Source of the DNA: Ficedula albicollis
Lineage: Eukaryota; Chordata; Aves; Passeriformes; Muscicapidae
NCBI RefSeq assembly: GCF_000247815.1
Contig: NC_021677.1
Span: forward strand, 43,932,864 to 43,996,863
DNA: 64,000 nucleotides
Direction: 5' to 3'
Shown here: one piece after another, positions 13,352 to 26,530 of the stretch
Numbering within the stretch: the stretch's first letter is position 1
How the letters are laid out: each line of letters begins with the position of its first letter
Program-made: the position numbers and the translations under genes
Notes under the pieces: generated by a model
What the model saw: the letters and a program-made list of their open reading frames with translations, nothing else
What the model was told of the DNA's origin: nothing
Database searches by the model: none

Positions 13352-16300
13352 AGTGTCCCACAGAAAGAGTGCAGACGCACAATCACCATAAAGCTGAGGG
13401 CTGCACATCCAGGAAGGATGCTAATCCCACAAGAAGATGATCTTTCCCTGTTTATAAAAATTCTTTAATTAATACATGATGCATAATTCCAAAGGGCTTG
13501 TCAGACTTCCCCAAGGCAAGGTGTATCCAACACTAAGAATCAGAACAGGCCTCAGATATTCTCACAATGTTTCATGATAGGCATCTGATGTATTTGAAAC
13601 CTGACAGCTGTCAGGGTCTCATTGCTAGAACCAGAACAGATCATTAATGACTGTGGGTTTATTACTGGACCCATCAGGCTCATATTAGATATTCTACTTT
13701 TTTTATCGTTCTAGTCAAAAACAAAAAGAAAAGAAACAAAACCTGAGTGACTGAATCCAAGGGAAAAAAACATATTATGGGACAGTTATCCACAATTTTA
13801 TCAACATATATTGCATTGTCTCACTTTTGCTGTCCTTGGAAGAAAGGGCACATGCTGTCTTCACTGTCTTTTCTGCAGATTTAGGGTGCAATGACAACAC
13901 TAATTTTTATCAGCTCACCAGGCAATAACATAATATCTGTTATTTCTGACTCAGCAATGAAGGCCATAGGCCAAGGAATTGTTCTTTCTCCTGAATAAAC
14001 TTTTTTAAATGTGACAGCCCAGGAAGGAGAAATGTGATGGCCATCCTGAGGTATGTCTGTGTTACACTGACCTCAGTGCATACGTCCTCTGGCAAAGGCC
14101 AATTCATCACTATGTTCCAGTCTTTGTGATTTCATATTGAAAAAATAGAAATTAAAAAAAATCAGTAATGTGATGCTTATTAATACTTGTGATGTTTGTT
14201 AGTGTCAAAACTTGAATATTTATTAACGTTTCAGTTGAAAAAATAAAAATACTGCTAATTTTTACAATAAATTGAGGGAGTCTTTGAGGCAATTAATCAG
14301 ATTATTTACCCAAGGCCAGATTCACAATGTTCAAGAGATAAAAACAGAGAGAGGAGGTCCGTGGTGGTGCCTCCAGGACACATGTAGGTTGGCTATGCTG
14401 ACAGCATGCTGCACAGCTGGCATACTTATTATTTATGAGGCTAGAGGTGGATCATCTTCCTACCCATGTGTGTGAGGTGGTGTGAGCTTTGAATGTCCCC
14501 ACCATGCTTCATGCCAGATAACCAGTATGGTCCTAAGTGGTGTGTCTGTTGCCCAGTAACTGTGCTGCTCCTTGTAGTTCCTGCAGCCCTGAAAGGTCTG
14601 AGATGGCACTCAGCAGCCTGGCTTCAAGGGGAAACAGCTGGGAGGGACAGACTGGACGTTGTGATAATCAGTTCTGAAGTTTTGTGTAATTTAGGTGCAT
14701 GATGCCATTGTCAAAGGACCCATAGTGTCTTCTGGTCTGAAAATATGTCTGTGTGCCCACTCTCCTTCCTCTTTCTTTAAGTCAAATTCAGGAGTCACTA
14801 GAGTGCATTGCAGTTGCCTCCTGTTTAGGAACCTACAATAGCCCTGGTGACAAAAATAGTAAGAGGGCAGCACTGGAACATGACCTCCATTAGTGATTCT
14901 ATTTCCTTGGGCTAGATACAGCCAAAGAGGAAGAAGAGATGCAAATTAAAGACCCAGATTATCTCAACTGAATCATGGATAATGAATGTCAATTTGCCAT
15001 GAGAAAGATGACTGTGCTGAACAGTACTGGACAAGTATTTGCAATCCTGTGTCCAGACATGTCCTTGCTACCACTTCATTTATGTTAAGAGGTTCACTGG
15101 TCCTGAACTACTGTCTTTTAGATGTCCATGAAAATTATCTTCCATTTCCTTTTGGCTTTCTTCGTTTCATAAGGTCTCCCTCTTGCACCCTATGCTTTCA
15201 GAGAAAGAAGGATCAGGACCCTGTGAGTGCACCACTAGGTCTTCATTGCCCTGATCAGCCTCACCAGGGACAATTCTCTCCCCTGCCCAGACATGCCTTC
15301 TGATCCTTGTGAACGTATCCTTATTGGATAGGTGTGCCTATCTTTGATCATATTCCCTACTGTTCCCAAATTGTTGTTCTGATTTTCTGGATTGGTCTTG
15401 GCTTTGGATCACTATCTTGTCTGATGGTTGTTGGACTCGTGATGCTGGAATTGGGTGGTGCTGCAGTTACCACCCCTGCTCTGTTCACCCTGTTTGTGAC
15501 TGGGGGGCTGTGCCCTTCTGCTTGTGTTGCTGCACTGTCTGAGGTGTGGTTGCCTTCAGAGCACAGCAGTGCTGCTTTTTCAGAGATGCTCTGCTCTTTC
15601 TTTGCAGCTTCTGAGTTTACGGACTGCAGAGTGTGTTAAGATGTGCTATGCACATGTGTGTTATGCATGTGTACAGAGGCTGAGGCCCTCCTCAGAACTG
15701 CTGCAGAACCACTGCCAGCATGTGACAAGGGTGAGGTTTCTTCTGAAGCTTGGCCTGTGATAGTTCCCAAAGTGTGCTCCAAGTCACTATAGCAATACAC
15801 GTGATATCTGTATTCCTGATTTGTTCCTTGCAACAATTCTTATTTGTCAGTCTGGAATTAGTCAAATAGTGCAAAAGTCTGTTTATCTTGCTGAGCATCA
15901 GCTGATTGTATTTAAGATGACTTTTCACCAAATAGACCCTTGTATAGAGTTCCCTGCATAATTTGCTCAACAATCCTTTTACAGAATAGGGATGTTCCTT
16001 CAGACTTTAGAATATTACATGGATAAAGTCCAGTAATTATTGTGGGGGTTGCTTGGACATAACTGTATGCAATATGATTTCTTTTTTTTCTCTCACACTT
16101 TGTCCTCCTCTCTGTGAAGAAACACCTGCTGTTTTCCGACTTGTCTTTCATTGCTTCATATGGAAGTCATGGTAACTCAAGTAATGAGAAGCAGCCATGA
16201 AAAGATAAGAAAGATAAAACCTGAATTCTGACACATATTCTAAAATTTTTTTTTCAGATAGTATGTTGTATCTGTTTTTCAATTGCTGATTCACACCAAG

Positions 16301-17420
16301 CCCTGCATCACCTCTGCATCCTGTTGCTTCTCATTTGATGTTTGACTCAACCATTCCCTTTGCTGTCTTCTTTCAATGTGTGCTGGTATTTGTAGTGAAA
16401 ATCAGTTCATGCAGTGAAATGAAGAATGATTCTGCTAGCCCCAAAGGAGCAGTCAGCTCTTCAAATTTGAGCTTAAGGATTTTCAGAAAAATGTGTCATT
16501 TTGCCTCAGAGACACTTGAGAGAGCTTTCAAGGCCATTCTTGAAAAGTGTGAAAACAAAAGCAAATGTGAATGTCATAAGAGAGAGAGAGGTTTGCTTAA
16601 GAAAAATATGTTCTTCCGGATATTATGCTGGCTTTTGGGCTTCTAATAGTTAATCAACTTGAAGTGTGCTCAGATTCAAAGCTCCTAGCATTTGTAAAAG
16701 GGAGAAAAACTCATCAAGCTACCCTTCTAATGCAAAAATAGAGACTTAGCTGTCTCAGGGCCAAATATTTAATTTAACATACCGAGACCTATAAAGCCAG
16801 ACTATTGCATGCATTTCTCATTTGATGGGAACTTTGCCAGAGATTCAGGAGCATGAAGTTTGTCTCTTGGTTTATCTTTAATATGTGTTAGTTCAGGATG
16901 TGTGAAAAAGACTGATGGTTTCACAAACCCTGAAATAGCAGGTTTAATGTCATATAGCAACACGTGTTGTTTCACTTAATAAATCTATTGAAGTTTCTTA
17001 ATGTTTCCCAAAAACTGATTGTAAGGAGCAGTTTTCTTACTTTCCTTACTGTTATGCTGGGCTAGGTGAGCTCTTCTCTGTGTGGTTTATCTACATTTTC
17101 CATTGCTAAACAGAGCTCAAGGGTGGTATCTTCAGGCGATATGTTCTATTAGAAAAGGGATCACAAAATTCCTTTTCTCTCATGTTGCTTGCCGTAATTT
17201 ACCCAGAGTCACAAAGATGAAAAGACAAAGTAGTCTGTAAAATTACCTTATTAAAGTAGTTTTTAAGGACTGAAATGTAGTCTCATTAAATTTGTCACAG
17301 AGTTTCTTTTCCCATTTCCAGCTTTGATAAAACAGTCAGGTTTCTTAAAAGTGGCGCTTCTGTGTTTTTGCTAAGATTCCTCAGTTGCTGCTTTTGTTTT
17401 TTTTCTTGGCTTTCTGCTAT
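13352..17420. other. unassigned sequence
   Basis: No gene is recognised. Several open frames of 60-105 codons cluster at 14.3-16.6 kb (for example 14986-15303, 15334-15639 and 16335-16646, plus). The second is hydrophobic and the third basic and cysteine-containing, but none shows a family motif and they are in different frames. The 14.3-15.8 kb part is less AT-rich than its surroundings. Confidence 0.45.
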
Positions 17421-18215
17421 ATTACATACCTGCCATATGTAAAATATACTGTGTCGCAGTGAGCCCATTAGTTTGGAAATTAAGTTCTTCAGACCTTGAC
17501 TCTCTATGTCTATGAATCCACACTTGTAACCCAATGTTGCTACATGACAGCCTTTTGGTGACCTGTAGGAAAGAGGTGGCTTAGTCAGAACCACAACTGT
17601 TTGGCTGGTAACAGTATTGCATCAACCATTAGAATGCCATTTAGCAGAATGCCCAGCTGAGAACTTAATGCCAAATAGAAAGGTCAACTTCTGCTTCACT
17701 CTTTATACTCTTTATAAGCAAAATGCCAATTGCAATGAAAGGTCGCAGAGCCATTTCCAACCTTGTGTTTCTTTGAGGTGAGAGTGGCTGCTAATGAAGC
17801 ATATTTCAATGGTTCTACATCACTCAGAAAAGGTTTATAAAGCAGTTTGGATGTACTGTCAGATCTGTAAACAGGTATTAACGGCTTCTGAAGCCTTCAA
17901 CTACTTAAATCTGTGACAAACACAAGATGCATTAAATTTGTACTGGTGGTTTAGGAGTGCTTTACGGAGAGCAATACAGTTTGCTGTGGCGTCAAGGCTG
18001 GCATGACCAACATCTTCTAGTGAGCAGAAGTTTTGTGTTACTTATGCTTGGAGACAAAGCAAAGGAGGTTGCCTGTTTCAAGGGCCATTTTTTTTTTTTT
18101 CAGAGCTGTGAAGGATGAGTGTGTCATTATATCAGTAACAGGAGTGTGCGAGTATTTCATAAATTTGTTCTATACTGTTGAGGTGAATTTCTTATCTCCA
18201 CAGTAAAAGATTATT
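17421..18215. repeat. 825-bp-offset tandem duplication, copy 1
   Basis: This 795-bp segment is repeated at 18246-19040. Line-by-line comparison shows a single substitution (T at 17763, C at 18588); even a 13-nt T run has the same length in both. A minus-strand open frame beginning MVLTKPPLSYRSPKGC lies in both copies, but its continuation differs beyond the duplicated part and it has no recognised domain, so it is not called a gene. Near-identity means either a very recent duplication or an assembly artefact. Confidence 0.97.
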
Positions 18216-18245
18216 ATCAGTAACAGGAGTGTGCGAGTATTTCAT
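18216..18245. repeat. 30-bp templated insert at the duplication junction
   Basis: The 30 bases between the two long copies, beginning ATCAGTAACAGGAGTG, are an exact copy of 18131-18160, which lies 85 bp upstream inside copy 1. The insert ends in CAT directly before the ATTACATACC start of copy 2; two bases (AT) are shared at that junction. This pattern fits two successive template switches during replication. Confidence 0.93.
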
Positions 18246-19040
18246 ATTACATACCTGCCATATGTAAAATATACTGTGTCGCAGTGAGCCCATTAGTTTG
18301 GAAATTAAGTTCTTCAGACCTTGACTCTCTATGTCTATGAATCCACACTTGTAACCCAATGTTGCTACATGACAGCCTTTTGGTGACCTGTAGGAAAGAG
18401 GTGGCTTAGTCAGAACCACAACTGTTTGGCTGGTAACAGTATTGCATCAACCATTAGAATGCCATTTAGCAGAATGCCCAGCTGAGAACTTAATGCCAAA
18501 TAGAAAGGTCAACTTCTGCTTCACTCTTTATACTCTTTATAAGCAAAATGCCAATTGCAATGAAAGGTCGCAGAGCCATTTCCAACCCTGTGTTTCTTTG
18601 AGGTGAGAGTGGCTGCTAATGAAGCATATTTCAATGGTTCTACATCACTCAGAAAAGGTTTATAAAGCAGTTTGGATGTACTGTCAGATCTGTAAACAGG
18701 TATTAACGGCTTCTGAAGCCTTCAACTACTTAAATCTGTGACAAACACAAGATGCATTAAATTTGTACTGGTGGTTTAGGAGTGCTTTACGGAGAGCAAT
18801 ACAGTTTGCTGTGGCGTCAAGGCTGGCATGACCAACATCTTCTAGTGAGCAGAAGTTTTGTGTTACTTATGCTTGGAGACAAAGCAAAGGAGGTTGCCTG
18901 TTTCAAGGGCCATTTTTTTTTTTTTCAGAGCTGTGAAGGATGAGTGTGTCATTATATCAGTAACAGGAGTGTGCGAGTATTTCATAAATTTGTTCTATAC
19001 TGTTGAGGTGAATTTCTTATCTCCACAGTAAAAGATTATT
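18246..19040. repeat. 825-bp-offset tandem duplication, copy 2
   Basis: Second copy of the 795-bp unit, in direct orientation. After 19040 the sequence becomes CCTAATGAGTG, which is probably the original continuation of copy 1 before the duplication. Confidence 0.97.
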
Positions 19041-22000
19041 CCTAATGAGTGACAATATTCACTGCAAAGTGCTGTTCTTCACACTTGTTTGTAGGGCAGA
19101 GTGTGTTAGCTTCCTTGTTTGGCATAGTAAGTTTTCTTTAACAAAGTTGTCAAAGGAGACTGAAGATAGTAAATAATATTGAATTGGTAGTAGAAGTATG
19201 TAAAAATTAAATACAGCATATTTAAGGAGTGGAAAGTTCATGTTAGTGACTAAACCTTTGTTTGGTCTTCCTTAGCCTAAATAAGGAATTTTACTGAATT
19301 CTTCTCTTCATAAACCTTGGGCTTGCTCCCAAGTTCAATAACAAATGCACAACTAGCTTTTTCTGGAATGACTACAAACAATTCTGTGTTGCATTCAGGA
19401 ATATACAGAGTTCCTGAAAATAAAAGGGATATAATATTTTTTGGTGTGTGTTTGTTCATTAGGAGAAGAAAGGCGCTGTTGTACAGATACCACAGCAGCC
19501 TCTGGCTGCCTGAAGAAGGAACATGTCAACTTCACTGCTCAATTTGGAAAAAGGTTGGGAAGGGATTCTGCAAGAATCGTGTACCCTATTTAGTAATACA
19601 GGCTGCTGTATCATGTGATTGAGTACCTTGCTAGGCACGTAATTGCTGCTGGCTTTTCATTGTTTCCATCTCAAGAATGGCCTTGAGCATGGGAAGGAGG
19701 AAATGGATGACTGCTTGGTTTTTTTCTGGAATAGTGAGAAAATGTTTTCTAATGCTTAAAATACGTGTAGGAACACATTGCTAGCCAGCTCCAGCCTCAC
19801 AAGCTACAGCTAGCTCAGTTTTCTGAGGTTTTCAAATGCTTCAGCTGTACTGTTTTCAATTACAGACTATACATGTGCAAGTAGAATGTGCGTGGATACT
19901 TCTAATACATATGCTTCTAATATGAATTGTGTGCATAGACTAGATAATGCCACTGAATCAGTGAGAGTAGAGGGGAAAATGAACAGAAGCAGTTTGGCAA
20001 AGCAACAGTACATCCTGCAGCACCTCAGCTCTGCCACAGCCTTTCTGTCTTGCTTATCAATGAATGGCACGTGTCTAACTCTTTGTACATTGATGCTAAA
20101 AATATGCTTTGTCTCTCTTGTTCTTAAATGATGTCATCATTCACTGAAGCTCACAGGTGAGAACTATTTCTTAGGAAGCAAATTTTGCATGCTGAGTAGT
20201 TCAGATATTGTGGACTTTTCTGCTAATCTTCATTTCTTTAAGGTAGACTCCTAGAGTCAAGGTTAGAGGAAGCTTGCAGGGTGGATTTTAAGGAGGGGGA
20301 TGAAGGAGAGGACACAATGTAGTAAGACAACTTCCCTACTGTGGACCTCAGATAACCAGGCATGGAACAAAATGTGTCCTGTTTTTTATGCCTTGTTTTC
20401 GATGTCCTGTTTTCTCTCTTCACATTCCACTTGTAAGTGCAGCATTTCTTCCTTGAAAACTGGTATAGCTACAGCTTGTGCTGATCCTCTGCCTGGGATA
20501 TTAAACTGCCTGGACATTTTATTTTTGTGTAGAGTGGTTTGATTACTGAAATTCCATTATTGTCAAAATGTCTCAGCATGACATGAACCTCTGTTAGCTC
20601 CTTGTCTCCTAATGTATGTAACAACCTTTATTAGTGTTATAATGTCTTTGGTTCCTGTCTCAAATGTAATGGAATTGCCTGCCAGATGCTTGATAGGGCT
20701 GCAGAATGTCTTGGTATGTTCTCTAGGTGCTGCCGTCTTTATTAAATTGAAAGTATTTTCTGGTTGTTTAGAAAGGATCAGTTCTCTTTTGTATTATTGT
20801 TTCCCCCTGCAGCTTGTAGGCACCTGACTTTGGTTTCTGACAAATCTCTTTTCCCTTTCCTCATTTATAAATTAATCTTTCCATTCTTCTTAATTTCATT
20901 TTATCCTTCTTTCCTGCATTCCAGTCCTGCAATGTGTTCTTAATATATATACTTCAAAATCCTCAGTACTCCATGAAAAGGTCTGAGCATCTCCATATTT
21001 TGTTTCTAGTCTTTAGTTTTGGTTTTGCTTTCTTTTTTTTTTTTATCTGGCTAAAGAAAATCCATCTACTGAAGCTTTTAATACCTTTTAAAATTATTTC
21101 TTTTATGTTTGGCACATCATTTAAAGTATTTACTAGGACTGGATTTCTCTTTTATCTTTTTTCTTTCCTTCCACAATTTCAGAAGCAGTGACCGCTGCTG
21201 CACATAGGTCTGTGGACTACCTTTGCTTCTCACAAAATTTTTATTCTAAGGGCCTTTACCTACAATACAACCACAGTTTCTCTGTCAGCAATCCAGATCA
21301 TTAATAATACTGATAATGACAAAATGCACAGAGCTTGGTGGAGTTACTGCTTGTTATGAGCTCCTCTTTTGCTCTGTCTTTGTCTACATGCTGCTGAAAA
21401 ATGTCATCAGTGTAAGGTTGTAGTTCCCAAGTAGAATATACTTTCTTCTAAAATGTCAGATTCAGCAAGAGCTACACCTTTGAAAATCAGGAAACAAACT
21501 AAAGTTAAGGTACTTTCAGACACAAACTCTTGACAACCAGGAGATATAGTGAAAATATTCAAAGTGAATCTTAACTCTCTTCCTGGAGGTAGCAACAGTT
21601 ACTGGGAGTACCTTGGTAATGTCTCTTTTGTCCATAGCTGGATACCTCTGGTAAGTGAAGATGTAATGAATGATGCAAATTTTAGCTGGAGAAGGCAGTC
21701 AGAGCCATGGCCATGACACGTGGTGGTGTGTGAGTCCTGTATGTCTTGAATAAGGACACACATTCGCATTACCATTGCTGTCTTCCAGTAGCATTCCTGC
21801 TGTGCTCCATCTCTGAGTGGGAAATCACACCTTGTCCTGCAGTCAGGGCCTAGGAACATGACAGCTGGGATTTGGAGAGTCATTGTAGGCTTCTATATTT
21901 GTGCTTTATTTTGCCTCATGAGATGAACAATCATCCTCGTGTGTTTTCAAAGACTTTGCACAAATTGCTGCATTTTCAGACAAATCGATCACTTTTCCAT

Positions 22001-23833
22001 TGATTGAAAAAACTAGTAGGGCTTCATTTCAAGAAAACGTGATATTTGTCCAACTGAAGAAATAGAAATTAAGGAACACAACTGAACATGCTTGGAAAAA
22101 CACAATGCTTGCAGGCCACACTCAGAGGTCAACACACTGCATGTACACAACAGGCATTCAGGAGCAGCAGGACCTTTCCTGCTCCTTTAAACCTGCTTAA
22201 TCCTTCTGGTTAAGGGATTAAGTACAAAACAATGCAGAGGTATAAACTATGCCTTTAATAGTGGTCTCACTACAAGGGACAGGGCATTCACAAAGACAGG
22301 CTATTGTGGAAGTCTAGCAGGGCTCTTTTATCATGGCACACCACATTCATGGCTCTTTTTGATGCTGAGACTAAGCTTGGCATTCAGAGAGGGTAGGGAG
22401 TGGGTATTTCCTTTACACTGGTAGTTGCTATTGTGGCTTTGGGGTAATTGCTATCAGAAGCATGAAAGCCCTTGACATCACTCTGCCTTCTGACATATAC
22501 CCTTCTCTGAATTTTGGAGCACAATACTATTATTTTACAAGATACCCCACTCATCCTTCTTTCTCCATCCCAGCCTGGACTAAACATGGACAGAAAGTCA
22601 GGGCTGTTTTTCCATCTGACTTGTTTGGTATTGGGAGCTGTTAAAGGTGCTGCAGGGGCAGATTGGGTGGGGTAAAGTAGCACCCTGGGCTGCATCCTTG
22701 CAAGTGGTTTTTTGGGGGCACAAAGATGGGAGGTGCTGGTGACCCACTCTTGGTGCTGGTGTCAGGGGGTCGGATGTGACAGCAGAGAACAGTAAATCCA
22801 TTGGAGGTGCAGTTTCAGCACAAACCTCCCAACAGATGGACACACATTTTGCCATCTTCAAGTACGTTGCATCTCTGTCTGCCTTCTCTTTTTACATTGT
22901 TCAAATGTGAGTGAATACTGAGCACCATTTATCTCAGCAGTCAAAGGGAGGCTGACATCATGTAATGCTAATTTCTAAGGAAATCTTCCCAGTCTTCAAG
23001 CAAATTTTGTGAGTGTTACCTTTGTTTTTCAAATTGCAACATTTTTGATTTTCTGCTGGTAGAGATGACTAGGCAACAACATGCTGAGAAAATTTTGAAA
23101 AACCAAAAAGCTGGGGAGAAGGGGAGTAAAATAAAGATTCAAAGACCAGATAAGAGCTCGGCAAAATTATAAAATATGTCTTTATCTTCGGGAATAGCTG
23201 ATAGATCAGTTGGAATAGTCAGTGGAGTGCTGGCAGTTGGTGCCAGATGGAAGCACTGAATTAGGTCCTTTGTAAAATGCAACAGATTTTCACGGGATCT
23301 TTTAAGGGTTCAAGAGTGTTTCAATGGTAGATGGGTGCTATGTAACCCTGAGGGAAAACTTGCAATAGTTTGGCCTATAGGGTCATTCACAGCTCTGTGT
23401 GCCCAATTAAATGATGAAGCACATGTGGAGCACAGATGTTCATTTAATTTCCTTTGACAGGAATTTAGCAAGCACCAAAACCACTCAGAAATTGAGATCA
23501 GTGACAGGCAAATGGTTGCAGATAGCAGGAAGGTGGCAGAGCTGAATCAAAGCTAGGGTGAGCTGAAGCGGAAACACTAATGTAGGTGCATCTTAAGAAA
23601 GCATATAAACTTTGGAATTCTTTGAAGAACAGATTTTAATAGAAAAAGCTTCACAATTAACCCCTGACATGTGCTACAATATCCCCTTTGTAGCCACTAA
23701 AGATGATCACTGCTTTTTACTGACTAATGCTGAAAAATTTCAGATTGCCGAATTTCTGTTCTGTCATGCTTTTTTGTGGTATTCATTATACCTCATTTTT
23801 GTAGCACTCCAGACTGCAAACCATAGTCTGAGG
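19041..23833. other. unassigned sequence
   Basis: No exon or repeat family is recognised. Frames of 60-103 codons (for example 19317-19622 plus, 22384-22695 minus) carry no motif. A T-rich stretch lies at 20.85-21.2 kb, where an 85-codon phenylalanine-rich frame is simply a product of the T content. Confidence 0.5.
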
Positions 23834-23986
23834 TGTCTTTGTCCTCACCAAGTGCAGGAGAGGGGAAGCACAAAATTTGATGTCTGATATGCAGCTTGAG
23901 AGCACAATGATGTCTTTGTCCTCACCAAATGCAGGAGAGGGGAAGCACAAAATGTGATGTCTGATATGCAGCTTGAGAGCACAATG
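23834..23986. repeat. tandem duplication, 77-bp unit
   Basis: Seventy-six bases starting TGTCTTTGTCCTCACCAA at 23834 recur at 23911 with two substitutions (AGTGC/AATGC and AATTTG/AATGTG). The minus-strand frame at 23845-24057 reads through both copies and therefore contains an internal protein repeat; it has no other support as a gene. Confidence 0.93.
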
Positions 23987-25611
23987 GTAATCTCAGTCCT
24001 GCTGGTTTGTGACATATTCAGCTGAATTGATACAGGCTCCCTCTGATTTATCACCAAAGTAGCAATGAAAATTCAGCTGACAACACATACTTTGAATTTC
24101 TCTCTGGGTGTTACAAGGCTACTTCTGCAGTAGTTACTTTCCCACCAAATTAAAGTAACTTTGTGAAGACATAGGTTTAAGTGAAGGCTTTTGAGCAGTT
24201 TATAATTTATGTCTTCTTGAAATCACTCTAGTTTCTTTCTCCTCTGGAAAGAGATGGCCAGGTGTCCAGACCTGTCACCGCCCCCATGAGTCTGTCTTGT
24301 GCTTCTGGCTCATTCCTTAGCTTCAGTGAGATGCTGAACAATGTGCATGGCTTCTTTTTTCCCTGGAAACACATAGACTTTTTGCAGTGGATGGGTGAAG
24401 CCGTCCTGCTAAAACTCTGGGTCTTTCATATGACAGCTGGGATCATGTTTTGCAGCTAAGGAATGATGGAAAGACATAATGTAGTCCTTCCATCAAGTAA
24501 TATCACTCACACATGCTTTCTGCAGAAGTTCACCTCTGTAACATGACTCCAGCTATGTGTTTCATATATTGGCTGTCTTGGCATAAGGAATCTATGAATT
24601 TTGATCTCTATGTCAACATTTCTATTTGTTTTATCTGAAAATAGGCTTTAAAATTTGGAATAATGTAGAAATCTTTGTTAGGAAGCTTCCTTGTTTAGAA
24701 ATGGATGGAGGGGGAAAATAGGAGAAAGTTATCTTGAGGGCAAATAAACCCAAGTGTTCAGGGTTATAAGTTGTCTAATTTTTAAAAAAAGATATTTAAA
24801 TTTTTAATATATGTTAACACTGGAGGAGGATATATTAGCAAAAGGAAAGTATTCCCTCATATATACACAGAATATTATGCAATTATATCTCTGCCTAGGC
24901 TGTGTTTCTGCAACAAGTTTGAAACAATTGGCAAAGTCATCTCTCTATCTCTTCCCAGCGGTCTCTCATGCCAGAAATGTCTGGAACACTTTGGCTTTTA
25001 AAGCTGTGTTCTCATGTGGTATGATCAGTCTGTTGAGTTGTATGTTTATTTTGAGAATATACAGTAGTGCTGTGTTTATGTTAGGATCATCAGGAAGTTT
25101 CTCAGGAATATCAGTGAAAATCCTTATTTTTCCTTTGTTGATAGTACACATAATCACACAAAACCATTGAGAATTAGAACTTTTCTTTGGACAGCTTGAA
25201 CAGTTACAATTGCTGTCAGCAGAATACTTTTTTTTTTTACTTTAAAGCATTTTCTCTGTGACTTTTTAAAATTCTAGAACGAGCTATGGTTTTTCTTCCT
25301 GTTCAACAAATTGAATCAAAAGATTCCTGTAATGCTTGGCCTCATTATGCTGGGTAGATCTCTTCTTGTTGCATTTACAAAACCCTGGAGCCATCTGTAT
25401 TGTGATTCCTCCTGGACAAAGATACACATGAAAAAGCTAGGAGATGTTCTATTGATAATTGTCTGTTCATCAAAAGACATATATAGCCAATGCTTCCAGA
25501 AGTAGGCCTTTAAGTTAGATGGGGTGAATCCTTAAACTGGGGATTAGTCCCTCAGCTGATCTAGAAGATAGTATTGTACTGTACAGGCAGCAGGCATGTT
25601 GATTTGATTTG

Positions 25612-25613
<2 letters not shown>
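23987..25613. other. unassigned sequence
   Basis: A 119-codon plus-strand frame (24811-25170) is among the longest in the window not explained by a repeat, but it starts in AT-rich DNA, shows no domain and is mirrored by a 63-codon frame on the other strand. I treat it as chance. Confidence 0.5.

Positions 25614-25650
<37 letters not shown>
25614..25650. repeat. 37-nt thymine homopolymer
   Basis: A pure T run. Read on the minus strand it is a poly(A), which could mark a processed retrocopy extending to the right, but I find no matching target-site duplication or recognisable transcript there, and CR1 machinery does not normally make poly(A)-tailed copies. Confidence 0.95.
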
Positions 25651-25652
<2 letters not shown>

Positions 25653-25957
25653 CTCTACCACTGTCCTCTTATACAGCTGGGAGAGACATGTTTACTTCTA
25701 TTTCTCTAAAATTCCTTCCCATTTTCTTTAGGCTGTAGTATCTTCAGAGCTGGAATTATTTCTAGGACTGAACAGAAGTTTGCATACTTAGGTCTTGTCT
25801 TCTGTATGGTCCTCCAGTGATCTACATTATCAACAGAGGAATCCGGACAGTGTTGCTGTCAAACATGTTTTACTCTGAAAGCACCTCCAGTCTTGCAACA
25901 TGTCTGGCAAAGACTGTTTGCTGAATATCCTAAAGCTTCTTATCACCTACTATTTCC
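25651..25957. other. unassigned sequence
   Basis: Nothing is recognised between the T run and the GC-rich block that follows. Confidence 0.55.
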
Positions 25958-26530
25958 TCATCTGATGCACTCTGTTGAGGAATCAGTTGAGTGCGGGTGG
26001 CTCAGTGAGCAGCAGCAGTGTGAGCTGCAGGTTGAGCTCTGGCTGGTGGGAGCCTGAGGCCATGAGCTGGTGCTGACCCTGTGCGTAACAAGGGGCGCAG
26101 GGACCCGTGGCCCAGCCAGGTGACCGGACCCTCTGTGGAGCTGGTGTCCCCAGGCTTTTGTGTGCATAGACTGTGAGGGTAGAAAAAGCCAGGGTTTCCT
26201 TTGTTTGGGGTCCCTCAGAGTTACCCAGCTTGAGCTGTCACTGTGGTTGTGCCATGATTAAGTTATTTTAAGGACTGAGATATCTGAGACTCTGGTCTTG
26301 GAAACCTAAGGTCGAGCTAGCAAGGAAAGCTGATCTGACTCACTGTATGAGCGTGGGGTCTTGTGGCTGTTGCTGGGGTTTTAGTCCCAGCTCAGGTGTT
26401 GTGAGTGTGACTGCCAGAGTGGCTCCCAGATGATCAGACAGGGAGGTTTTCTGAACACAGTCTTTTCCAGCTCTTTCTCTTGCTGTAGGCAATCTGGGGA
26501 TTCCTGCTGGTCTCTCTTGGACTCACTGGA
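25958..26530. other. GC-rich unassigned block, possible LTR or other repeat
   Basis: Base composition changes sharply from the AT-rich flanks to a G-rich sequence with scattered CpGs (for example GTGCGTAACAAGGGGCGCAG and GGTGACCGGACC). It contains repeated GAGCTG and CTGGTG motifs near 26.02-26.07 kb. The composition and sharp edges resemble an inserted element such as a retroviral LTR, but I see no family signature or flanking duplication. A 69-codon minus-strand serine-rich frame (25958-26167) follows from the composition. Confidence 0.35.

Noticed and set aside
17295..18419. A duplicated minus-strand gene with N-terminus MVLTKPPLSYRSPKGC
   Set aside because: The shared part is explained by the tandem duplication; the frames diverge at its edge, are short, and match no family I know.
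24811..25170. 119-codon plus-strand open frame as a gene
   Set aside because: No motif, no plausible splice context and an overlapping frame on the other strand; chance is sufficient.
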